DNA of 64,000 nt from Methanobacterium subterraneum (GCF_002813695.1 NZ_CP017768.1:2349501-2413500), one strand, 5' to 3'. Positions 30,805 to 45,037 are shown, numbered from the stretch's first letter. The notes: a model not told the origin generated them from the letters alone. Translations and numbers: made by a program.

Positions 30805-33800
30805 TTATTGGCGTTTTGCAGCGAATAATCCACCTAAAACCATTAACACAGCTAGTAAAAGTTGCGCTATTGGTATTCCAGTGCTTTGCATTCCTACGGT
30901 TTGGCCGTTTACCACTTCTCCATGAACTGTCTGGGCATTTATAGTCACGGGTTGAATGTTACTCTCCATGTTAGGGTCGTAAGTATCGGTGGTAATGCTT
31001 GGTCTGAAGACAAAAGTTCCAGCACTGAGTACTTTAACTTTAACCCATGCAGTAGGGTCTCCAACTTCTACATCGCCTAGTATCCAGGTTATAGTCCGGC
31101 TTACCGGGTCGTAGGTAGCTGTTCCCTGATCTACACTCACGTCCACGAACTCCATACCTTCAGGAATAGGTAAGGTAAATACCACATTACGGGCGGTGTC
31201 CGGTCCATTGTTACCCAACTTAAAGGTGAGAGTTATGGTTTCACCCACATAGGGGTTGTTTTTACTGGCCCAACTGTTGATGTAGAGATCAGTTAGGGGT
31301 ACGTAGATTGCAGTCCCATTACTGCTTGCAGTGGATGGGTATTCAGTGAATGTTGCGTTAGCTGTGTTTATTATCCCAGTTGCATTACCAGCCATGATCG
31401 CGTTCACTTCGGCTATGAATGTCCGGACAACATCCGGCGCTCCATAGTTGAGGTTGAATGCAGACCAGGTTATGGTTCTACTTAACGCATCGTAGGTTCC
31501 ACCGTCACTGGCTGATACAAAGTCAAGGCCCAGAGGTAACACGTCAGTTATAACCACGTTAGTGGCGTTATCTGGTCCTGCATTGTGTGCAGTGATGGTG
31601 AAAGTTACTTCATCCCCTACATTGGCTTCATGGTCTGTTGTATTGTCAGTTTTGGTGATGGATATCATTGCCGCGGGATCCACATTCAAGGTAGCACTCC
31701 GGTCAACTTCATCCTGAGGATAGGTACTCTGAATGAGTGTTGCGGTGTTGTTGAATAATCCAGTGCCATTTACCAGGACTAAGATGTCTAGGTAGACACC
31801 TCCCATGGAGGTAGTTAGGCTGCCTATGTTCCATAATCCGGTGGCGTGGTCGTAAGATCCTGCAGTGGCTGTGTGTGACTGGTAAACCAAACCTACAGGT
31901 AGTAAGTCGGTTACGTTCACGTCAGTGGCTGTGTCAGGACCTGAATTTTGGACCGTGATTATGAAGTGAATCATATCACCATAGTTGGGATGGTTGTCAG
32001 ACACTGATTTCGTAAAATCTAAAACTGCCCGTGGTTCTACGTTCTGATTAACGGTTACAGTTTGATCATCCACGGTTACAGTGAATGTTGCCATTCCAGA
32101 AGATGTTGGTGAGTATGTAGTAGGGGCCTGTCCATCGATGGTGTACTGTGGTGTGTCCAAAGTTCCCCGGGTTGCAGTGAAATCAGCCTGAACATCATCA
32201 GGTATGTTTCCTCCAACTGGATTACCATCACTTTTTTGGGTAAGGTCACCTATGAATTGTACTGGTATGCCATTGTAGATATGGCTAGGTACAAGTAGAC
32301 GTAATATTACCCATGGATCAGCATCCACAAGTTCGGATACTCTACCTGCAGTGAATGGGTTGGTTCCCTCGAAATTGGTTCCCCACCAGTTGTTAGTGGC
32401 ATCAATGTTTATACCGTTACCACCAGCTACATCTGGAAGGCCGTTGTCTAAAATTCGGTTGAAATGTAGTCCTGTGTTCTCTGTTGATGCGAAGAATGCA
32501 CCACCAGTTCCATCAGAACCGTCAGTTCCCCTGAGGGCCTGTGTTCCTGAACCGGCACTGGCATAACCACCGTTTTCGTAAGGAGTCGCAGCTTCACCAG
32601 CAAAGTTTCCTACGAAGTTGTTACTTTGGACTGTGGAACTTCCACTGACATGGAGTATGGCTCCACCGTTACCACCGTTACCAAAGTTTCCACCCTGGCC
32701 TCCAGCACCACCGGTACGTCCTGTGGCTGCAGCGCCACCATCTCCACCATCTCCACCGAGTCCACCGTTTCCGGCAGTATTACCAGTGAAGTTTGAATTG
32801 GTAATGGTTTGTGTGGTTCCCTGGTTGTAAATGGCTCCGCCATCACCACCTTCACCACCTTCACCTCCTACTCCTCCGGCGCGACCGTTACCTGCGTTAA
32901 GTCCACTTGCTTTAGCATCTCCACCCTGGCCACCGCTTCCTCCAATCCCACCGTTCCCGGCTTCGTTCCCGGATAGATCTGAATCGGTTAGAATCAAGGT
33001 GCTTCCGGTGTTGTAGATTGCTCCACCATCACCCCCAGTGCCTCCTTCACCACCGGCTCCTCCGGCTCCTCCGGAGCTTACTATGCTTCTGTCAACCCCG
33101 TCACCTCCATCTCCTCCTTTTCCACCGTTTCCGGCTTTATTGGAGTTGATTTCAGTTTGGGCTATGGATAGGGATCCGATGTTGTAGGCTGCTCCCCCGT
33201 TACCCCCGTTACCTCCAGTGTGTCCGGTGTAACCTGCAGGGTGTAACAGGATAACGCTACCATCACTTCCATCAGCTCCACTACCACCATCTCCAGCGGT
33301 GTTTTCGTTGATTTGGGAGTCGGTTATGGTTGTAGTTCCTGTGTTGTAGATTGCTCCACCGTTTCCACCATTTCCACCGGTCCCTCCGATTATCACTTGA
33401 TAACCACCTGCACCAGCGTCACCAGCTAGGTTGTTGTGGATCAGGCTATCGGTTAGGGTCATGGTTGCGGTGTTGTAAATTGCTCCACCGTTACCACCGT
33501 TACCACCATCACCTAATATCACACCATCTCCACCGTTACCGGCACGGTTACCATAGAATTCACTACCAGTTATGGTTAGGGTTCCGGTACTGTAGATGGC
33601 ACCACCATGGCCTCCGTTGAAACCGTTGGAGTGCAGAACTGCCCATCCATCAGAACCATCACCAGCACGGTTGTTGTAAATCTCACAGTCGGTTATTGTT
33701 GTAATTCCGGTGTTGTAGATTGCTCCGCCGTTACCACCAATACCTCCGTAATCCCAGGCACCACCGTCACCGGCCTGGTTATTCCTCAGGACACAGTTTG

Positions 33801-34362
33801 TAAGGTATAGTGTACCTTCGTTGTAGATTGCTCCACCATTGTATCCGTCAGGGTGTAGTGTGGTTCCATCAGATGCATGGCCATTTTCAAAGATGATGTT
33901 ATAGAAGTACACAGTGTAACCTGGTGCAATGTAGATCAGTCTATCATTAGAACCTTGAATAGTTGCAATTCCTCCATTGGCTACGGTGAATCTGAGGTTT
34001 TTGGCGATTGTAAAGTCGGTTAGTGTGAATACTCCATTTTCTTCCAGTTCAATGGTATACATCTGTGTGCTAGTACCAACTGCTGCATTACTGTAGGCCC
34101 CCTGGATGGTAAGGTAAGATCCTACCAAATTCATATTCTCATCGTAAAGTTTGGGATCGGGTAATGCTTGAGAATTATTGGTTGAGTTGTTTACTGTTGG
34201 TTCTATACCGGTTGTTCCGCCTGTTGCGTCATCAGCTGCTGAAACAGCACCAGCAATAGTCAACGAAAATACAAGAACAAACAAAAACAAAACTATTTTC
34301 TTTTGCAAGGTCCTCACCTCCTCTTTTTTAGTATGCTTAGCATTAAAATCATTTTTGTGCAC
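30805..34362 (-). CDS. Adhesin-like surface protein (beta-helix, DUF11 repeats)
   Basis: This 1185-residue secreted protein begins with a charged segment, then a signal peptide (KKIVLFLFVLVFSLTIAGAVSA, read in part as LFLFVLVFSLTIAGAVSA). About residues 65-660 form a right-handed beta-helix, with at least nine repeats of a GGAIYNTGT-type turn separated by Gly/Asn/Asp-rich loops. Three DUF11 domains follow (from about 777, 897 and 1025). A C-terminal helix (IAQLLLAVLMVLGGLFAAKR) anchors it. Methanobacteriales carry families of such adhesin-like proteins thought to bind surfaces or partner cells. Two starts each have GGAGGTGA: GTG 34362, and TTG 34308, which starts right before the signal peptide. 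The second would be the more usual N-terminus. Confidence 0.88.
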   Translation of the reverse strand: MHKNDFNAKHTKKEEVRTLQKKIVLFLFVLVFSLTIAGAVSAADDATGGTTGIEPTVNNSTNNSQALPDPKLYDENMNLVGSYLTIQGAYSNAAVGTSTQMYTIELEENGVFTLTDFTIAKNLRFTVANGGIATIQGSNDRLIYIAPGYTVYFYNIIFENGHASDGTTLHPDGYNGGAIYNEGTLYLTNCVLRNNQAGDGGAWDYGGIGGNGGAIYNTGITTITDCEIYNNRAGDGSDGWAVLHSNGFNGGHGGAIYSTGTLTITGSEFYGNRAGNGGDGVILGDGGNGGNGGAIYNTATMTLTDSLIHNNLAGDAGAGGYQVIIGGTGGNGGNGGAIYNTGTTTITDSQINENTAGDGGSGADGSDGSVILLHPAGYTGHTGGNGGNGGAAYNIGSLSIAQTEINSNKAGNGGKGGDGGDGVDRSIVSSGGAGGAGGEGGTGGDGGAIYNTGSTLILTDSDLSGNEAGNGGIGGSGGQGGDAKASGLNAGNGRAGGVGGEGGEGGDGGAIYNQGTTQTITNSNFTGNTAGNGGLGGDGGDGGAAATGRTGGAGGQGGNFGNGGNGGAILHVSGSSTVQSNNFVGNFAGEAATPYENGGYASAGSGTQALRGTDGSDGTGGAFFASTENTGLHFNRILDNGLPDVAGGNGINIDATNNWWGTNFEGTNPFTAGRVSELVDADPWVILRLLVPSHIYNGIPVQFIGDLTQKSDGNPVGGNIPDDVQADFTATRGTLDTPQYTIDGQAPTTYSPTSSGMATFTVTVDDQTVTVNQNVEPRAVLDFTKSVSDNHPNYGDMIHFIITVQNSGPDTATDVNVTDLLPVGLVYQSHTATAGSYDHATGLWNIGSLTTSMGGVYLDILVLVNGTGLFNNTATLIQSTYPQDEVDRSATLNVDPAAMISITKTDNTTDHEANVGDEVTFTITAHNAGPDNATNVVITDVLPLGLDFVSASDGGTYDALSRTITWSAFNLNYGAPDVVRTFIAEVNAIMAGNATGIINTANATFTEYPSTASSNGTAIYVPLTDLYINSWASKNNPYVGETITLTFKLGNNGPDTARNVVFTLPIPEGMEFVDVSVDQGTATYDPVSRTITWILGDVEVGDPTAWVKVKVLSAGTFVFRPSITTDTYDPNMESNIQPVTINAQTVHGEVVNGQTVGMQSTGIPIAQLLLAVLMVLGGLFAAKRQ

Positions 34363-34415
34363 GTTTTCACCTCCATTCTGCTTGTTGTGAATGCTAGCTT
34401 TAATGACGTAATACT

Positions 34416-34426
34416 GCTTTTATAAA
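34416..34426 (-). promoter_or_regulatory. TATA box of the adhesin gene
   Basis: On the minus strand this reads CTTTATAAAAG, a strong archaeal TATA element. Transcription should begin about 25 nt further (near 34395), giving a leader of about 30 nt to the first possible start codon. Confidence 0.5.
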
Positions 34427-34514
34427 GGTATGAAATATTATTCATATCTTGAAATATTGTTTTCTAATGTCATTATTGTCTTTAGTGTCAATAAACATTT
34501 AAATAATTTTTGGC

Positions 34515-34528
34515 TTTGTAGAAACCCT
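34515..34528 (+). repeat. Left terminal inverted repeat of the insertion sequence
   Basis: TTTGTAGAAACCCT matches the reverse complement of the right end base for base. Confidence 0.85.
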
Positions 34529-34666
34529 AATTTTTTTTATTTGAATTTGAGGTTTTTTGTAGATTTTTTTTGTAAAAAAAATTTTTTAGTTTTAAGTTTC
34601 GTTTTTCCTGGTTTCACTTGAAATTACAGCTACATATTTTTAAAACAGGTTGCTAAAGTATTTATA

Positions 34667-35659
34667 ATGAGAAAGGGGAATAATATTATTATGATTAGCG
34701 AAATCTATTATTCCCCTGTTTATAGTGGAGTTTCAAAGCAGTTAAATCTTTCGGATTTTGGTTTTAAAAATTCTAATATTCAATGTTTAAAAAGATTTTT
34801 AAACAAGAATAGTGAATTAAAAGAAAATAAACTGGTGAAATTCATCGAAAGAACGTATTATTATGTTAAAATAGCGATAAACAAGTATTCTAATGCCTTT
34901 TCAAACCATTTATATTCACAACATACTTTATTCACGATATTAGCAATGAAAATTTACACAAAATCAACATATCGTGAAATAATTGATTTTATTGATGTAT
35001 CAGACATAATTAAGAAATATTTGAGAATAAAAAAGGTTCCACACTTTACAACAATCCAAAAATTCTTTAAAAGACTACCTTCAAAACAAATTAGAGAAAT
35101 TAACCAATTAATATTATTATTAAACGATATTAAAGCAGATATAATAGCATTAGACGGCTCTGGTTTTACTAATGATTATGCAGACAAGTATTATGCAAAA
35201 ATACGACAAAAAGAAAGAAAAAGCTACATAAAAAACCACTTAACAATAGACGTAAAAACACGCCTTATTTTATATTATCAAACATCACGTGGACCAAAAT
35301 ACGACACACAATTTGCAAAACCCGCATTAAGACAAATCAAAAAGTATAAACCACATTACATAGTAGCAGACAAAGCATATGACACAGAACCAATAAGAAA
35401 ATGCATAAATGAAGAACTCAAAGCATTTGACCAAATACCCCTCAAAAAAAGAGCAAAAAAAGGACAATACAGACTAAAAAGCCCAACAATATTCCGACAC
35501 AAAATATACATAAACAGAAACAATATAGAAAGCATATTTTCAGTAATAAAAAGAAAATTCAACGGCACAAACCACAGCAGAAGCACACAACTATCAAACA
35601 AAGAAACCAAACTCAAAAACACAATATACAACATCTACAGATCAACACAAATCAACTAA
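34667..35659 (+). CDS. IS4/IS5-like DDE transposase
   Basis: The 330-residue transposase has the catalytic triad of the RNase H-like DDE_Tnp_1 fold: first Asp in IIALDGSGF, second Asp in YIVADKAYDTEP, and Glu in RNNIESIFSVIKRKFNG. The N-terminal part is a helical DNA-binding region. The frame is intact and lies wholly between the inverted ends, so the element could still be active. The start may be ATG 34667 or the internal ATG 34691, which lies behind GGGGAA. The second half is strikingly poor in T on the coding strand (A/C-rich codons such as AAA, ACA, CCA). This codon use differs from the surrounding genes. Confidence 0.88.
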   Translation: MRKGNNIIMISEIYYSPVYSGVSKQLNLSDFGFKNSNIQCLKRFLNKNSELKENKLVKFIERTYYYVKIAINKYSNAFSNHLYSQHTLFTILAMKIYTKSTYREIIDFIDVSDIIKKYLRIKKVPHFTTIQKFFKRLPSKQIREINQLILLLNDIKADIIALDGSGFTNDYADKYYAKIRQKERKSYIKNHLTIDVKTRLILYYQTSRGPKYDTQFAKPALRQIKKYKPHYIVADKAYDTEPIRKCINEELKAFDQIPLKKRAKKGQYRLKSPTIFRHKIYINRNNIESIFSVIKRKFNGTNHSRSTQLSNKETKLKNTIYNIYRSTQIN

Positions 35660-35663
35660 AAAA

Positions 35664-35677
35664 AGGGTTTCTACAAA
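35664..35677 (-). repeat. Right terminal inverted repeat of the insertion sequence
   Basis: AGGGTTTCTACAAA is the exact inverse of the left end and begins 5 nt after the transposase stop. Confidence 0.85.
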
Positions 35678-35881
35678 ACCTAATTTTTCACATTTTTTTG
35701 ATTAATTTCAATCTAAACTAAGATAAATGGGTGGATAAATTCATCTTTGAATTATCTTGCCCTATATTTGAAAAATAAATCATTTTCCGCGAAATCTAAA
35801 GGATTGCTTATATATTAACTTAATTTATTTAAAATTAGATACAATTATTAGAAAACACTTAAATGGGAGAAATAATATTAT

Positions 35882-36802
<921 letters not shown>

Positions 36803-36954
36803 TTATCATCACTTATAATAAAATATTTACGAATACTTTAAGATAATATGAAATATTCACCAATAGAAAATGTGGATGGACATATCTCCCTTTTAAACCT
36901 GAAATCAGAATAAGATTTCTATTTTTAACAGGGATCAATTTCATGTACTTGTTT

Positions 36955-38178
36955 TTAAGGTCCAATGTGTCCTTCAGGAGTTTGTGCAATGACGATCTTC
37001 AGCCCAGTTTCATTGAGAGTGTCTTTTACTTTCATCATTTCAGAATAAGATGGTAATAACAGGTCTTTCCTCCTAAATTCACCCCGATAATCAAGCACGC
37101 ACACCTGCACATCACCCTTCAAATCAGATATTTTTTTCCCCATTTCTCCCACTTCTTCGGTTGAAATAATATCCTTGTTGTAGGGTATTCCAATTCCCAG
37201 GAACACATCATCAGAATACTCTCCAATAATGTATTCCACTGCAGACCATGATGTTTTAAGGTATTCTTCTGCCAGTTTAGTATCCGTAAGACCAGTTATT
37301 CTCTGAAAAGTGCTGGTGTGAAATCCCTTAAGATCCACTCCCACTTCTGTCATTCCAGCTTTAACCAGCTCATCAATGTAGGGTGCAGTGAGCACGGTTC
37401 CGTTGGTGTCCACGTGGATGTGAACATCACTGTCTTCTTTACAGATATACTTAATCAATTCCAGAAGCCATTGGGGATTTAAAGTGCTTTCACCACCAGA
37501 TATTGCTATCCTGTCAACTTGGTGTTGCCTCTGGAGTCCGAGGAGTATCATGGCAGTTTCCTCAGCCTCCATGAGGTGTCCCCCGGCAGTAAAGGCCATA
37601 CCATAGTTCTGGCACTGAGGGCAGTGTAGATTGCATCCATGGGTAAAACAGGCAATTTCTATAGGTTCTCCACTATTTTTAAGCTGATAGGGAGTTCCCA
37701 CCCCTCCAACAGTGTGGGCTCCGAATCCACTAACCACCCGTAATGGGGGCATGGTGGTTGCTAATTCGATTTTCATACCATCATGTAGTGGTGTGATGCA
37801 GGAAAGAGCGTATTTACCATTAACTTTCACGGCACATGACCAGCAACCACCTGAAAAGCAGGGCATACTAATAACTGGATCATTAGGGGAGTCTTTAAAT
37901 GGAAATTTACTGATCTCAACTCCGGCTTCACCCAGGGCATCTTTAATAAATCCAGATGTTTTTATCTCCTGACCGTTAACGTAAACTGTTCTTTCAGGGG
38001 ATGATGCTAAATTGTCTTCTATGGCTATGAGGGCATTTTCGGGACAAGCAATGACACAGGCTCCGCAGCCAATGCATTTATCCTCCTCTAAACTTTTCCA
38101 GGCATTCCCTAGTGGGCAGAGAACCATTTCACACATTCTGCAGTGAATACATTTATCCCTATTTCTGGTTACACTCAT
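36955..38178 (-). CDS. Radical SAM protein with ferredoxin and [2Fe-2S] domains
   Basis: The 407-residue protein is built from three Fe-S parts. The first is a two-cluster ferredoxin region (Cys 10, 13, 16, 21 and CIGCGACVIACP at 35-45). The second is a [2Fe-2S] plant-type spacing (Cys 107, 112, 115 and 127) within a DGMKIELA context like the small HcnA/sarcosine oxidase ferredoxin domains. The third is a radical SAM core with CNLHCPQC (Cys 182, 186, 189), ISGGE, and VDTNGT. The later half resembles pyruvate formate-lyase activase-like enzymes, which generate glycyl radicals. I cannot name the target. The gene is monocistronic between mraY-like and pelA. Confidence 0.82.
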   Translation of the reverse strand: MSVTRNRDKCIHCRMCEMVLCPLGNAWKSLEEDKCIGCGACVIACPENALIAIEDNLASSPERTVYVNGQEIKTSGFIKDALGEAGVEISKFPFKDSPNDPVISMPCFSGGCWSCAVKVNGKYALSCITPLHDGMKIELATTMPPLRVVSGFGAHTVGGVGTPYQLKNSGEPIEIACFTHGCNLHCPQCQNYGMAFTAGGHLMEAEETAMILLGLQRQHQVDRIAISGGESTLNPQWLLELIKYICKEDSDVHIHVDTNGTVLTAPYIDELVKAGMTEVGVDLKGFHTSTFQRITGLTDTKLAEEYLKTSWSAVEYIIGEYSDDVFLGIGIPYNKDIISTEEVGEMGKKISDLKGDVQVCVLDYRGEFRRKDLLLPSYSEMMKVKDTLNETGLKIVIAQTPEGHIGP

Positions 38179-38269
38179 TCACAGGGCCTCTTTCAGGAAT
38201 TTTAAAGGTATTTTATTCTGCAGCAATCAATAATCCTAATAAATACGGTCTTTTTACAATATCTGTCCA

Positions 38270-39331
<1,062 letters not shown>

Positions 39332-39551
39332 TTTAAATACCTTTTTTGAATTTATATTTGCATTTGATTATTATTAAAGAACTTTGAGTCAAATGGATTT
39401 TTTTATGGTGTTTTTACCCTAATAAATTCCGATTTATGTTTAAATCTTTTTTTAACATCCCTTATTTTCTTTCATCTTATTCATAAATTTTATTCCCTTA
39501 ATCATAAGTTTTATATAAAATGTATTACAAAATAGATGTTGGTGATTATTA

Positions 39552-39872
39552 ATGGACAATCAGCTAGAAAGTAAGATAAGAGAAACCCTGGAAAATGTTA
39601 AACCATGGCAAAGGGTCCCCACGTCTCTTGAGGGTGTTTTTTTAATAAAAGCTCCTACCAGGGGTGATCAGGAAAGCATAATGGTAGAAGTAAACCCATT
39701 AAATGAGTTTGGACACCCTATTAAACGTAGAGGGATATTCATACAGCAGAAAATCCAGCTCGAAAGGTTTTTAGAGGTGATGAAAAAACCTCGTCTAATG
39801 GAATTTCTGGAAACACTGGATTCCATGGCGGGAAATGATGGAAATGAGAAGGTGGAAAAATTGGAGATATAA
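39552..39872 (+). CDS. Conserved hypothetical protein
   Basis: I do not recognise the 106-residue product. It has no membrane segment or cysteines, a compact predicted alpha/beta middle (SIMVEVNPLNEFGHPIKRRG) and an amphipathic helix with many charged residues (QLERFLEVMKKPRLMEFLETL). The gene is convincing: a strong TATA (TTTTATATAAAA, 39509-39520) and GGTGAT Shine-Dalgarno are well placed before the ATG. It lies between pelA and tyrA but is not on pelA's strand. Confidence 0.75.
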   Translation: MDNQLESKIRETLENVKPWQRVPTSLEGVFLIKAPTRGDQESIMVEVNPLNEFGHPIKRRGIFIQQKIQLERFLEVMKKPRLMEFLETLDSMAGNDGNEKVEKLEI

Positions 39873-40049
39873 AAAGGGAGTTTGTTTGCTTTATTTACGA
39901 AAATACTCGTGAATTAGCTTAGAATTAAATAAAATCAATCAAAATAAAATCAACCAGATTATCTCGTTATTGGTATGTTAAATCATTAAGTGGGAAAATT
40001 CAAAGTGGTATGAAAAATTTAATATCCTCCTCTAGCTATAGATAACCCT

Positions 40050-41354
<1,305 letters not shown>

Positions 41355-41459
41355 TTTAAGACCAGTTTTTCTTTTTGAATAAACCTTTTTTTTGGAATCG
41401 ATGAAAGCTAAATATAAAAAAATATTATAATTATTAATTCTATATTAGAGTTACCAAGA

Positions 41460-42572
41460 GTGTCTGGGGGGATTACAATTAAAGATAACCGCAAAATTTC
41501 TAAGTTTAAAGACTACTTGAAGGGTATGGGTCTTGTACGTGGATGGGTTATAATATTGATTGTTATTCTGGCTACTGTGGGGGGATCACTGATCTGGGTT
41601 ACCTATCAAAACACAGCACAGGATTTTGTGAATATTGGAGAAGCCATCAATCCGGATGTGGTGGAAAGTGGTTTAACTGCTGAGGATTATCAGGATCCGG
41701 CTGCAGCTGAAAAAGTTACTGTGGGCATTTATTTGGATAGAATTAAATCCATGAATATAAAGGACAATCTATGGGCTGCTGATTTTTACATATGGTTTAA
41801 ATGGAAGGGAGATTTAAATCCGGGTGATAGTTTCCAGATAATTGATGGGACTGTGTCAGATAAAGATGTCCAGCTCATTAAAAACGGAACTGTGGGTGAT
41901 GAAAATTATGCGTTATACAAGGTTGCCGCAACCATCACCAAAAAATTCGACATGAACCGCTTCCCGGTAGATGATCAATTCTTAACCATTGTTGTTCAGG
42001 ACACGACAGATCAAAGGGACAAGTTGATCTTTGTACCCGATAGGGAAGGGTCTTCTGTGGGGAACAATGTTAATGTCCCCGGTTATGGGATTAATTCATT
42101 TAACATGACTGAGAAGCCCTTCAGTTATAACTCAACCATGGGAGATCCTTCAGTTTCCAGTGGTATTTTCTCCCAGTTAAGAACGGGTATTCTGTTATCC
42201 CGGGAAGATAATACAGTCTTATTTGTATCACTCATTGGTATGTTCATTGCAGTATTGGCTGCTTTATCATCCCTTTTTATCATGTCATTCCAGGGACGTT
42301 TTTCCATGGAAGGAGCTTCCATGTTCGTGCTTATAACCAACATGGTTTTAGTTACAAATATGGTTCCTACTGGAGTTATAACTGTGGGACATTATGTGGC
42401 TTCTTTAGCCTTTTTCGTAGTGGCCATATGTTTAGTGGAGTCTGCCATATCCATACATTATAATAACCAGGGGGAAAAAGACTTGGCCCGAAGATTGGAC
42501 ATGGTTACGGCACCTATATTAGCGGTAGGATTTATAGCGATAGTTACTGCTATGATACTGGCTGCATGGTAA
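41460..42572 (+). CDS. Pentameric ligand-gated ion channel-like protein
   Basis: The 370-residue protein has an N-terminal membrane helix (about 28-48), an extracellular domain (about 65-245) and four closely spaced membrane helices (about 252-276, 282-303, 309-333, 348-370). The external domain has VGIYLDRIKSMNIKDN followed by ADFYIWFKWKG, and FPVDDQFLTI (168-177), the equivalent of the FPFDxQ element of Cys-loop receptors but without the disulfide. The region ending M3 (LVESAISIHYNN) also fits that family. I read it as a prokaryotic pLGIC homologue with an extra N-terminal anchor. The start is unclear: GTG 41460, or an ATT at 41478 behind GGGGGGA. Confidence 0.7.
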   Translation: MSGGITIKDNRKISKFKDYLKGMGLVRGWVIILIVILATVGGSLIWVTYQNTAQDFVNIGEAINPDVVESGLTAEDYQDPAAAEKVTVGIYLDRIKSMNIKDNLWAADFYIWFKWKGDLNPGDSFQIIDGTVSDKDVQLIKNGTVGDENYALYKVAATITKKFDMNRFPVDDQFLTIVVQDTTDQRDKLIFVPDREGSSVGNNVNVPGYGINSFNMTEKPFSYNSTMGDPSVSSGIFSQLRTGILLSREDNTVLFVSLIGMFIAVLAALSSLFIMSFQGRFSMEGASMFVLITNMVLVTNMVPTGVITVGHYVASLAFFVVAICLVESAISIHYNNQGEKDLARRLDMVTAPILAVGFIAIVTAMILAAW

Positions 42573-42629
42573 TTATATTCATTTTTTTTCGTTTATTTCC
42601 AACATTCACAAGTTTAGATTAACCAAAAC

Positions 42630-42665
42630 CTTTATATACTAGAATCTACAATGTTAAAGTAACAT
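42630..42665 (+). promoter_or_regulatory. cdc48 TATA box with inverted repeat at the predicted start site
   Basis: CTTTATATACT (42630-42640) is a strong TATA element. An inverted repeat ATGTTA-aag-TAACAT (42651-42665) lies about 20-25 bp downstream, over the expected transcription start, the usual place for a repressor site. A second TATA-like GATTTATATTTA (about 42687-42698) may drive a shorter transcript. Confidence 0.45.
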
Positions 42666-42773
42666 AAGTTAACTAAATACAAAAACGATTTATATTTATT
42701 TTTTAGGACATAAATTATTTTAATTCAAGCTATAAAAAAATATATAGGGGGATTTATCATTAAAAACGAAGAA

Positions 42774-44957
<2,184 letters not shown>

Positions 44958-44998
44958 ACTTACCCATGAAAACCCCCATATCATAAACCCCAAAAATT

Positions 44999-45037
44999 GG
45001 AGAAGACTCCCATACTTGGAGCCTTCTCCTTTTTTTT
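44999..45037 (+). terminator. Strong hairpin plus T8 terminator after cdc48
   Basis: GGAGAAGACTCC (44999-45010) pairs with GGAGCCTTCTCC (45018-45029) with one internal mismatch and a 7-nt loop. It is followed directly by eight T residues. This is a bacterial-style intrinsic terminator shape, stronger than the bare T-tract usual in archaea. Confidence 0.75.

Larger units (their letters stand above)
34515..35677 (+). mobile_element. Insertion sequence, complete, with 14-bp inverted ends
   Basis: The element is about 1.16 kb and carries one transposase gene. Its ends are exact inverted repeats: TTTGTAGAAACCCT (34515-34528) and its complement (35664-35677). No clear target-site duplication flanks it. 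The bases just outside the right end (CCTAATTTTT, 35679-35688) also occur just inside the left end (34526-34535). The element lies upstream of the adhesin promoter and downstream of the minus-strand MraY-like gene. Its composition is more A/T-rich than its neighbours, suggesting arrival from an AT-richer relative. Family naming (IS4/IS5-like) is from transposase motifs only. Confidence 0.87.

Noticed and set aside
32618..33016. Plus-strand Pro-rich reading frames opposite the adhesin
   Set aside because: They mirror the Gly-codon repeats of the real gene and have no Shine-Dalgarno or promoter.
32600..33850. Regular repeats that might suggest a CRISPR array
   Set aside because: The repeats are coding, differ in length and stay in frame with the adhesin; there are no unique spacers or cas genes.
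34430..34621. Plus-strand 63-residue frame at the left end of the insertion sequence
   Set aside because: It crosses the element boundary and is Phe-rich AT sequence without start signals.
34505..35690. CCTAATTTTT at both sides as a target-site duplication
   Set aside because: The left copy is inside the element, overlapping the inverted repeat, so it is not a flanking duplication.
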